Shown: piece by piece, positions 22,801 to 34,800 of the stretch
How positions within the stretch are numbered: the stretch's first letter is position 1
Layout of the letters: each line of letters starts with the position of its first letter
Source of the DNA: Ridgeia piscesae
Taxonomy: Eukaryota; Annelida; Polychaeta; Sabellida; Siboglinidae
Direction of reading: 5' to 3'
NCBI GenBank assembly: GCA_025642075.2
Contig: JAODUO010000955.1
Span: 1 to 64,000 of the forward strand
DNA: 64,000 nt
Translations under genes and position numbers: made by a program
Notes under the pieces: generated by a model
Database searches by the model: none
Seen by the model: only the letters and a program-made list of their open reading frames with translations
What the model was told of the DNA's origin: nothing

Positions 22801-25800
22801 CACACATGGCATCACTCTACACAAACCACCACCTGTCATGCATGATATCACTCTACACAAACCAACACCTGTCACACATGGCATCACTCTACACAAACCA
22901 ACACCTGTCATGCATGATATCACTCTACACAAACCAACACCTGTCACACATGGCATCACTCTACACAAACCACCACCTGTCATGCATGATATCACTCTAC
23001 ACATAATACACAAACCTGCTATCAATAAAATAAAATTCATCTTTAATGTCAGTCATAAAAAGGATATTCATCACACAACTCATGATTGTATCTAAAATAT
23101 CATCACTGTCACATCCACAACTACCACCACAAGACTATTAGCAAGATATAACTAAAATGATAACAAATGCAGATTTATCACGCATAGTGGCAGTAGTACC
23201 CTAAGATACATTTATGCAAAATTAAAAAAAATAGATCCTGAACTATATGATCTAACAGCACATGCGGAGTGATGCCACAAGTCTGTTTGATCAAAAATTG
23301 TTTGTAAGTTTGTAATTACTAATTAAATGTTTACTGATGAATAGTAGTTAAAGATCATTAAAAATGTGTAAATTGTTGACAGGATTTGTATACTATAATA
23401 TACATGCCAGTGAAGATACATCAGGAAATAAACTATTTGAGTAGACCATTTCGTGAAGATTATATACATTTGTATTATAAAAATACATAACTTTTATCCC
23501 AATACTGCTGTTTAGAATGATTTCCAACTGTTGTGGTTGACCTCATATTGCAGTGTTATGAAACCTGATCTGCTGAACTGTATTGTGGAAATAAAAATAT
23601 AACACTATAGAAAATATTATACATCAAAGAACCATTAATCTTTAATGTCTATAATTTTCTAAACTTTGAGGTGGCCTTAATGCTAAATGTTGGGCAACTA
23701 TTGACTAGTCTTGAGGTGAGATCTTGAGGAAAGATAAATAATGCACAGATAAGTTCATAGCTGGTGGCCATGCCTAAGAAAACAAAGATGTCACCGCTAT
23801 AGCCAGTTGTTCACTGGCAATGATTTATCAATGTTTTAATGACTTGGGATTCTGTTACATTCAGGTTCGTGGATGGACTAAGTATAGGGTCACTCTGACT
23901 ACAAGCACTTGATTGACTACTGTAGGGTGGGGTGAATGACACATTGGCACTTACTAGACAACCGGACTAGTTATTAGGCAGGTTTACTAGCCCGCCCTTA
24001 TCTTTACTACTGTATGGACTAGCGGCTAGTTCTACCGATTATTTCATTATTTAGTAATGACAATTACATAAATAGTTCCTGAATCAGTTGGGTTGGTGTA
24101 AATGGAACTTTCAAACAAGTATGTTCATGTTTTCACAGGTTTGACGTGTGCATGATGTCACCAGCCGTGTCATGTCATTATGGTCAGATATGACATTGGT
24201 CAAGGATTGTGGGCCACCATGGGAATTGTCTGTATCCTCCTACAAAGACGTACAATTAGTAGTAATTAGGCATCAGATTCAGGCAGTACCTTGCATTGTG
24301 CAATATTTAGTTGTCCAGAACAACCATTGCTGCTAACTGAGACCAGTGTCTGGCCAGTAGCAGGTACAGTAAACGTAGAAGACAGGAAGAACACTGCAAG
24401 GAGACATAGAAGGCACCTCAGCGATGTCGTCTGCGGAGGGGTCTGTGTTGTCGAGGAACCACTGGAAGAAGGTGCGGGCCGGCCCATGCCGCCGCTTGCG
24501 GGAGGCCTCTGTCTCCTGTCTGCCTTCTGCCTTGCCCACAAGGTTCATGCCCTCCTTCCATTTCACAGGTGTACTCTGGGATGCTGGGTTACCTGCACAG
24601 AGAACACTGTTGTCTCGTACGTACTGCGTTGGTGTGTTAGTTCCTTTTGAGAGCAAATAGAATAGCATGGGATGTACTGTACATAAATATATTCTGGTTG
24701 TGGTGATATAAGGATCAATTCTGAAAATTTAGATAATAAAATATATTTGTCAACCTGAATTTAAAATATATTAAATCCATCAGCTAGTGGCAAGATGACA
24801 CACTTCTAATTACTTTTTCCTATTGTCCGACACGATTACGAACAAAGTACCGGGTCATCAACAATGTGACCACAACAGTCAACAACTACATCGACCTTAT
24901 TCAGCCAGTAGTGTGGCTACATTTGTCACTATACATGATTACAGGCACAGTATGTAACACTAGCAGAAGAGATCAAGGGTCAGGGAAACTATCATAGCAG
25001 CTGCATTGTTAAATATCGCGTTAAAAATATCTTAATAACTCAAACATTCATTAAGTTTGCATAGAAAAAGTATCATTCTTCCACATTGTATTATAATTTA
25101 TAATAAACAACAAGAAAATGATAATTTAATTAATTTTTTCTAACAGACTACAAATCCTCTTAAGCTGAAATTGTGGGTATGTATTTTTCAAATATGAATG
25201 CCAAGTTGCATGGGACGGTTTTTACAATCCATGAAGGGGTCATGCCAAAACACACTTCAAGTTTTGACTGCATTTTAGCATTATTGCAAAATGTTCATGA
25301 AGCTGTAGCTTGTTGAATATGCACTTGCATCCTCCTGTACGAATTCCAATAATATATTTCTTCTTACAGACAGGTTTTGAACAAAACAATGGTTGTTTCT
25401 ATAGTTTTCATGTAAGATTACTTTTTGCATAGATGCATAATGCACTTCAGGAGGTGTATACTGTATCAATGATGCAAATGCACATACAAGATCTAACACG
25501 AACATATTGTGATTGTAGAATGGAATAATTGACCATGTCTTTGACAACGTACCAGTAGTTGCAAGATGGAACTCTTTGATGAGAACACTGTTGCTGAAGT
25601 ACTGGTTCTCATTGAAGTGTAGTTTTATCCGGTAGCCTGATTTTATGTCTTCGAACTCTTCAACTTCAACCTGAGAGTAACAAGCAGCTACTGAGAAATG
25701 CTGCACCATGTGCTGGCCAAACCAACAATCTGAAGACTTCCACCACATCACCCTGTCATCAGTGCACATTGCTACTGTGCTACATCATACTGTTTTATCC

Positions 25801-28800
25801 AAGATTGTAGCCAAAGTAAGAAATATTCCAGATGATTCAAATAAAATAAATAAAACAAATTACTTGTATATGTGGTCTGTCCATTACAGTTTCATGTCCG
25901 ACATTCTAATACAGTGGCCAGCCCAGTGGAGTTGGTTCTGCATTACAATTGCCTCAGCCCATAGCTTTATGCAGACACCCATCCACCCGTCATTTGGACA
26001 GGTAAAAAACCGCTGTGGACGGGTAAAAAATGAAGGAGCAAAAAAGTCTTCCAAAACCATAGATATTGTCAGTTATGCCTCAAAAGTGTGTGTAAATGGT
26101 GTCACATGTGTGTTTGTAGTCCATTTTAGGTCATCACACACATTTAAACTTTGTAAGCTGACTTAACAGTTAACATCTATGTGTCCACCAAAACATGTGT
26201 GACTGGCAATACTTTGGTCCTACATAAAGCCCTGCTCCCTCAACCCTCAATGCTAGTTGTATAATGTAATGCAGTTCATGGATTGTAACTAGAATATCAG
26301 TCTTCCTTTAACTACTTCAGTTTTTAAAAAAACCTGTTTATTATTTTTACATTTTAGCCACCATTGGCATTAAAATGTTAGTCATCTTTGACTTTGAAAA
26401 CTGTCAATATACAGGGGAAATAATTGTTAATGTTTCATGTAAGACCTGTTCATGTTTTAAAACATTGAATGGACCAGTCTCCCTTTCAACAGTGCTCAGT
26501 GCTCACATAAAAGTAAGATGTTAGACGAAATATTCCTTTCTTATTTAGGAGGTATTAATAATAATGATGTAATTAATATCTTAGACACAAATCTTATTGA
26601 CAATTATAAACCTCATCTAATACATTGATCATCCTATTATGATTCTGACAAGTTTACCGAACTAACGCAAACAAAAAGTCATGTTTTAATGTCTTAAGCA
26701 CAAACATTCAATCAATAAATTCTAAATTTAGAGCTAAGTAATAAAAAAATTAAATTTAATGTAATTTTCTTACTGGAAACTTGGACATCAGAAAATGATG
26801 ATATATCACAATTTTCCTTACATGGCTATGACTGTATATAGCACAAGGTAAAACATGCAGTAAAAATGGAGGGCTAATTGTATACGTCGACAATAACTAT
26901 AGATCTGAGGTCAAGTTAAAACCAAACATGTATGAACACTAGGAAGGGTTGATAGTCCACATAAATGGTGGTAATCTCTCTAAAAGCATAACGATCGGAA
27001 ACATATACAGATGTCCACGAACATCAAATGATAACCTAAATGCTTTTATAAATGAATTTTCTTCCATATGGTCATTATTAGTACAAAATTGTAAAAATAG
27101 TCTAATCATTGCAGGTAATTTTAATATAAATCTGCTCAAATTAAAAGAAAATGATATATATATATATATATATATATATACCGGTAGTAGTTATTTTGAC
27201 TCCTTTAATATCAGTCTTTTCCCACAGATTACCTTTCCTACTATATTTAATAGAACAAATGGTACTTTAATTGATACTATCTTTTGCAAACGTAGTCAAT
27301 CTATGTTGGAAAGTACCGCCGGGATTCTCATTAAAAAACTCTGATCATCAACCGTATTTTATACTTATAAACACCTCATTGAAGACAGAACCTCAACCTC
27401 AATTTGTAAAAAAAAATTGTATTACACGACGACGCAATGCATGCATAAAGTTAAAAATTAAATTAAGTCATATGATACTGTACTTACAATTTGTGTAAGC
27501 TATATAAAAACCCAAATGCAGATACAAATTTTAATTATGACATAATATTTAATGATATTGTGAGGGCAAAGGACAAGCATATGCCAACTAAGCTGGTGAA
27601 ATTTAATAAGTATAAACATAAAAAATCTATGTGGATTACACAAGGAATACTAAGATCAATACAATATCGAGACAAATTATATAAACAACTAAAATTTACA
27701 TATCCAAATTCTATGAAATTATTAACATAAACCCAAAAACATATAATACAATATTAAAACCTACTATTCGTGCAGCCAAAAAAGTGTATTTCGATTTAAA
27801 AACGATATAAAAATACCTGGAAAGTCATTAATGATTTTATTTCAAAAAAGAAACAAGTAAAAAACTACCATTATTTTTTTACAGACAATGATACCAAAAT
27901 AACTGATAAAATAGATAAATAACCTTCCCATAAAAACAGCTGTAGATTTAATGGTATCTCAACAAAACTACTCAAAATAATTGAACCTGTAATTTTAAAA
28001 TCATTAACACTGTTAATAAACCAAGTTTTATACTCTGGTGTATTTGCTGATAAACTGAAAATTGCAAAAGTTATTCCTGTATTTAAGAAAGATGATTCAT
28101 CCTTGTTTGAAAACTACAGACCAATCTCTCTTCTTCCTACCATTTCTAAAGTATTAGAACAACTAATTTTATACAAGTATATTCATAATATATCAACGAA
28201 AAGAATTTTTCTAATGATAATCAGCATGGTTTTAGAGATAAATATTCAACAGAATACGCTGCGATTGAGCTAATTGATAGAATTGTGACTAAAATGGATA
28301 AAAATGATATACCAATTAATGTATTTCTTGACTTATCAAAGGCATACTGTACTGAACATAACATTTTACAAAAACAATTAGCATACTATGGCCTAAATGG
28401 CTCAACCTTGCATTTGTTCAAGTTACTTACAAAACAGAAAACAATATACTGAAATTGAACAAATAAACTCAGACATCTTACCTATAATAATCGGTGTTCC
28501 ACAAGCTCCTGTCTTAGGACCAGTATTGTTTATTATTTATATAAAAGATTTTTCACAAGCTAGTCAATTATTTAACTTTGTTATGTATGCTGATGACACT
28601 ACATTATATACATGTACCTCTTTAAATTCTCTGAGTGAAACGACACTCGATAATAAAAGTACAGAAACCATAATAAATGAAGAACTCTCTAAAGTTAATG
28701 AATGGCTAAATATTAATAAATTATTATTAAATAAAAGCAAAACTAAATATATGGTTTTCCATATGCCTAATAAACGTATGCAAGCTCTAACACTTAAAAA

Positions 28801-31800
28801 AGATGATGTATATTTTGAAAGAGTTTTCTAGGATTGACTTTAGACACTAATCTAAATTGGAGAAAGCATACAGAGAAAATATCAAATAGCCCAGCCGATG
28901 TGACAAAATATGGCCGAATTGTGCGTTTTATGATACAAGCATGAAATTTGGCACACAGATTTCATCATTAAAAATATATTGGGAAATAAGGCCATCTCAG
29001 ATTTCGCCCTTGAAGGCGTTGGCAACCATTGTCCAAGATGGCCACCGTAATCCTATTTTCTCATATCTTAACAACTGCTTCAAGTAAATCAGTCGTTTTG
29101 GTATGTAATATAGGTTATCTGGGACTACCATTTCAAACATATTACTTTTGACCTTCTTCGACATTCACATCTGCCATTCTTAAAGATGGCGGCCGCCAAG
29201 ACTAATGATCCTATATCCCATGAACTACGCCACCTAGAGCAGTAATGGTGTTGTCAGAATATGGGTATGTGGACAGCCGATTTCGGTGTTGTGAAATATT
29301 TTGCATTTGACCTTCGTATCGGCCATTTTATAAAATGACGGCCGTTAAAACAAATGTTGTCCATTCCTTTAAAATTCTTTCAAGATACCGATTTCCACCG
29401 TGTTATGTATGACCTTCTCCCAACTTCAACATCCGCCATTTTTAAAGGTGGTGCCTTTCAAATCAAATTTTCCACAAACCTTAAGAATTAAACCACCTAG
29501 AGAGATAACGTTGGTGTCAATATTAAAGATTTATGTGCTGCTATTATAAATATGTTATTTATTTATCTTTTTTCAAGATGGCAACTAAAAATGGAAACAT
29601 TTTGCATTTAACCTTAAATTCGTTGACCTTCGTATCCGCCATTTTATAAAATGACGGCCGCTAAAACAAATTCTGGTGTTAAATGTCGTCCAAATAATGT
29701 CAATAATTATAATAGGTGATAGCACATATAACACATATTATTGTATTTAAGATCGTAAAAGGTTTAATTGCTGATCATGTGGCTGCGAGGATGTCACGTG
29801 AATAAATTAGAGGAAACCGTGCTTCGTTGTGAATATTTGTTCTGTTAGATGATATAAATGATGAGAGTATTAATAATAACACAAATGATGTAGAATGTAG
29901 TGCAGGTAATCAACAGAGTTATGACAGCCTTTTGCGTGCTATTACCACCAGATGAGTGTAGTTGTCATATAATATCCGAATAGTCATAGTATATAAAGTG
30001 GCGGACCAGCCTGGCCCCGTGACGTCCAATGTACAATGTCTGTCGACAAATTGAAACAAATGCGTTCTGTGTCAGGTGGACACACCGGACGTGCTTCGCC
30101 GCCCTGCTTATTCAAAACATGACGCAGAGGGGGTAGGTTACAAAACCATCACTGACAATATCAATGGGTTTCAACAGGGTTCCTTGCTTTGCTTGTCTAA
30201 GAAAATCAACCTGTCAAGGTAGATGATGGTGTAGGCACTGAAGCAATTTTATGCAGCACAAAGCCAAACGGTATGACTCTTGTAAATTGCAATTCAATAA
30301 GACATCATTTCAGCGAGCAGAGAAGAGGAAATCTCACATTGAAGACAATACAGATGTTTGTAAGAAGTTCTCCCGTCAGTCTGTATAGGAAGCACCTCCT
30401 TCCACCGAGACATGTTTCTTCTGCTACTTGTCTCCAGTTGGAGAGTCTTTACGCAATGCATCGACCTTTCAGGTTGATGTTCCAGTCAGACAGTACGCTG
30501 TCATACTGCCCTTCTTGCTAAACAAAAAAATGCTGGGGACATGATTGCATAAGAGGCCAAATATCTTACCCAATGCCTGGTAATGTTGTACAACAAAGCA
30601 TGCAAAGTGGCAGCATCTGAAGAACGTGAAGTAGACTTTGATCTGGGTGGCTGCATGGAAGATCTCGTTTCTGTACAAGACAATTCCCCAACTCCTGTCA
30701 TACAAGTCGTCATTCTGCAATCGTCAACATGCTTCGACCGGATTTTGCAGACATTTTCTTATTTACGATCCAAGTGTTCCTGCATCACATCACAACTGCA
30801 ATATGTGAGCAGACTAGTTGTGTGGGATGAACATCTCGCAGATAGCTTGAAGGCTGAAGCACGAACACGGAGAGGGAAATGTATCCGCCGCCGCATTTCT
30901 CTGCATTGACAAAAACATAAGTTTTTTCATTTTTGGCAACTAGTGCAGCAACCATTGTCACTGACAAATAAGTTGTCAGCACATATCACACTGATGTGCC
31001 CCGAGACATATAAGGTCTGGCTCCATGCACTCATGAAGAAGCAGATACACGAATCCTACTCCACCTGGAAGATGCTGTGAAACAAGGATATGACAAGATA
31101 CCCATTCACACAGTTGACACGGATGTGGTAATTCTTGCAGTGACATCAGCTCAACATCACCGAACTGTGGATTGCATTTGTTGCTCGGAAGAAATTCTGA
31201 TATTTACCGGCCCACGAGACGGCCAACGCACTGGGTCTGGACCGTTGTGTTACTTTGCCAATGTTTCATGCCTTCACTGGTTGTGACACAGTGTCATGTT
31301 TTGGAAGCAGGGGCGAACGCACTGCATGGGACATGTGGAATGCCTATGACGAAGTCACACCAGCTTTCTGTGCTTTGGTTGCAACCCCGGAGACCGGAGA
31401 TAATTGGCTGTGTCCACTGAAACAATTGCTAGTCTAGCAGCCCAGAATTTGTCAATGGAGTGCGGAAGCAGTTCTCACAAAAAGGTAAAGCTATTGTCCT
31501 CCGACACAAGCAGTACTTTTCCAGCACACCATCTCCAAGTGAATGAGGGTGGATCAGGAATGATAATGACGGCTGGAAATATGCTGGACAACTCTTTCTG
31601 AAGCGACACAAGTTTGTCATGAACTGCGCTGTGGCTGCAATAAAGGTTACGTAGGACTATACAAGTGCCTCAAGGGAGCACTCCAATGCACTTCTCTTTG
31701 CTACTGCGGAGGACTGTGCTCGTACGTAGCTAATGTGTGACACAGTAAACATTAGGACGTGTAGTAACTAGGAACTATTACATTTTGTATAGGATGCTTT

Positions 31801-34800
31801 GGTCATGGACAATGTGTAAATACATATCGTGTGATATCTACCCGTGTTACATACATATTGAACTGTCACACTGATGTATAGTGCTGGTTCGATATTCAAT
31901 ATATTGCGAAAGTACGATACGATATTTAGTGGTATCGCGATACTTCGATCTTTTTGGTATCGAACGCCGACTGTTCGATACCTACGATACTTGACATCGA
32001 GTCCATTCAACGACGTCGATGCGAAGACGCAACATCGACGGTTGTTGATGACGACGTTGTTTACGGGAGCTATCACTACAGCGCTTAAGAGCCTACTTTG
32101 ACTTAGGCGTGGTTGTTTAAAAATAATATATAACATAAAATGTGAATTGTTTTCGAAAACTTTATTGTAGAGTTAGTCTGAATAATAACTGTTTTCTGTG
32201 TGCGATCTTAGCCTAGGTCAGACTTCGCTTAACCTCGTTATCCAAACCAAGGTTCATACATGACGCTCTCGTTTGGTGGCACTACCATGCCATCTTTCTC
32301 CCTACTTTACTTACGGTTACGTGTACAAAAACACACATCATATAGTATTTTTATAGTGTTTATTGCACGCACTAGTATTTATGAAACTAGTTTAATAATA
32401 ATATTGTTAATATAAATAATTATTCGAGCGCGATGCGGAGGCTTTGTTTATCCGGGCTGTTTTGTTGTTTGGTGGCGACACCATTTGCCATACACGACGC
32501 CCATAACCAATACGAAAGACAACAAGTCGCAACGTTCATCACTAATTTGGCACTTTTCCAACAAAGAGTGTCTGCTATGCTAGAAACGTCTCAAAGATAG
32601 CGGGGGAAATACATCAAATTTGACGAAACATGTCACCAATCAAGAAGCTATCAAAATGTGATGATCAACTTTCATCGTACGGCATGTCGACGTTGTGGAT
32701 TGCCATTGACTCGAGAATGTGTTCTATCGAAATATTCGACAATGGCAAGCAGTGGACATCAAGTTACAGTCGAAGCGAATCGCAGTGAGTGAGTGTTCAG
32801 CTGTGCTGGCAGTGACACTATTATAAGTGATAGGTGTTTTTATACAATAACATATTATTTGTATGTTTCATTTGTTTCAGCTGTATTTGTTGATGGTCAT
32901 TTTAGGAGACACATTGACTTGAAATTAAGCTGCTATATTAAAGTGTATTTACAAACAGCTGGGGTGAAGTACTGTTATTAATTAAAAATAATTCAGTGCA
33001 ATTCATTAATCAATTTGTCACTAGGTATTTTATTGCAGTTGTCTTTATTGTTTTAATATTATATTACAGTTACCTTTTAGTTTTACAACAGTAATCAATG
33101 ATATTGAAACTGTTGTTTATGTACTTACATAAATAAAAAATTGCATATTAATCATTGTTTGCCATTACAGAAGATAACCACCATTTTTAGTCGCCATCTT
33201 GAAAACGACCGATATGAATGTCCGACAAGATCAAAAGCAGCACATTTAAAATAAAACCTTAATGTTGACACCAACAGTATATCTCTATGTGGTTTATTCT
33301 TTAAGATTTGAGGAAAATTTTATTTGAAAGGCGCCATCTTGAAAAATGGCGGATGTTGAAATTTGAGGTCATACGTAACACAGTGGAAATAGCTCCCTTG
33401 AAAAAAAGGTGAAATCTAAGTGTGTGCCAAATGTCATGTTTGTATCAAAAAACGCACAATTGATTCACATATCGGCTGGGCTAAAATAAGTGTTCAAAAC
33501 AATTGGCATATTAAACCGATTAAAATATGTATTAGCATTAGACATAAAAGTTTTATTATATATAACACCTTAATATTATCACATGTATTATGATTTGGGG
33601 ATATCAAAGAAATATAATTACAAGCATCAAAAAAGGTTATGCGAATAATAAACTTAAATACATATAATTCACATACAGAACCATTTTTCAAAAACCTTAA
33701 ACTACTGAAAATAGAACATATGTTAAAGTAACAAGAATAAAAAAATTATTTTAAATATATTCATAAACAATTACCTTCATATTTACTAAACTGGCAAATT
33801 ATACCAAGTATTAATATACACAATTATAGTCCATCTGTACAAGATAATATACATACTTTTAGAGCTAAGCATGAATTTGCAATGAAATGTCTCAGACACA
33901 GCCTCCCACATACTATAAATGAGGCTCCTGATGCAATTAAGAAAACAAATACACTCACAGCTTGCATGGCTTTATAATTTATATAAAATGTACTCTATCA
34001 AATTGTTATACATGTCAACTAAATTAATAAATACACTACCCCGGGGTATATGTTAATGTTCATTACCATAGCCCATCTCCACACCACACTTTCTTACTTA
34101 AACCTAACACTTCCAAATAAACATTTGAGTTAGACATCTTGTATACTAAGGACCATACTACTTTACACCATGAAATTATGGTGGCTCCTGACAGTGACAG
34201 TGACATTATTGTCTTAATACGAGCTACCGACCCCAGTTTGTAAATGTTATATGATTGTGGGTTTTTATTTTGGTACCACAAGAATTACTATAAGTGCACA
34301 CATTTGTATGTATTGTAGGCCTATTGTATACTTATATCAATATGTGAACGTGATATAATGTGTGTATGTATGCTTGTATAAATGTACAAACGAAATTGAT
34401 GTACTTTCAACAAATTCTATACCAACTTGGGGGTCAATAAATATTATGGTTTTGGTTTTGGTTTTGGTTTTGGTTATGGTTATGGTTATGGTTATGGTTA
34501 TGGTTATGGTTATGGTTATGGTTATGGTTATGGTTATGGTTATGGTTATGGTTATGGTTAAGTATCAACTCCACTGGAATCACAGGTATGGCTCAGTTTC
34601 TAAGTTACATCAGGAATAAATTATATTAACAACACAACCCGGGGTCCGTTTCCTATAACACATACAACTGTATATAATATGGACCCGGGGTCCATTTTAT
34701 AGCAGGTTTACCTATAGCAAAGTGCTAACCTAACAGGGTACAGTATATTTGTCTGCATTATTAATTATAATCAATATGCACCCAACATAAAGTACACAAT

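Larger units (their letters stand above)
28887..33483. mobile_element. 4.6-kb inverted-repeat DNA element inserted in the LINE
   Basis: The left terminus is TAGCCCAGCCGATGTG and the right terminus is CATATCGGCTGGGCTA. TIR similarity continues for about 70 bp and resumes between 29380-29610 and 33165-33400, with an extra 400 bp in the left arm. The two LINE halves resume on either side. Flanks give AAA or TA as possible short target duplications, which I cannot resolve. The interior has a broken gene (30580-31440) and a nested GATACC element. A direct repeat (CCATTTTATAAAATGACGGC) occurs at about 29320 and 29637. Confidence 0.85.
26500..34561 (+). mobile_element. Degenerate non-LTR retrotransposon (LINE, jockey/CR1-like), split by a later insertion
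   Basis: The LINE occupies about 26500-28886 and 33484-34561, antisense to SET inside intron 2. In order it shows an endonuclease-type domain, a reverse transcriptase with YADD, and a C-terminal domain. A 3' tail of (TTATGG)n sits at 34445-34560. The assignment to the jockey/CR1 side of the LINE tree rests on motif style only ([17 protein letters not shown]). Many stops and frameshifts show it is dead. The 5' end is approximate. Confidence 0.85.

Noticed and set aside
5405..23008. Resemblance of the arrays to CRISPR
   Set aside because: Units are contiguous with no unique spacers, and the context is a eukaryotic intron-containing gene.
21683..23095. 470-codon frame (HKPTPVTH repeats) and its antisense counterparts
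   Set aside because: All come from the 36-bp array. Open frames exist on both strands, as expected from a period divisible by 3. The frame runs antisense across SET exon 5.
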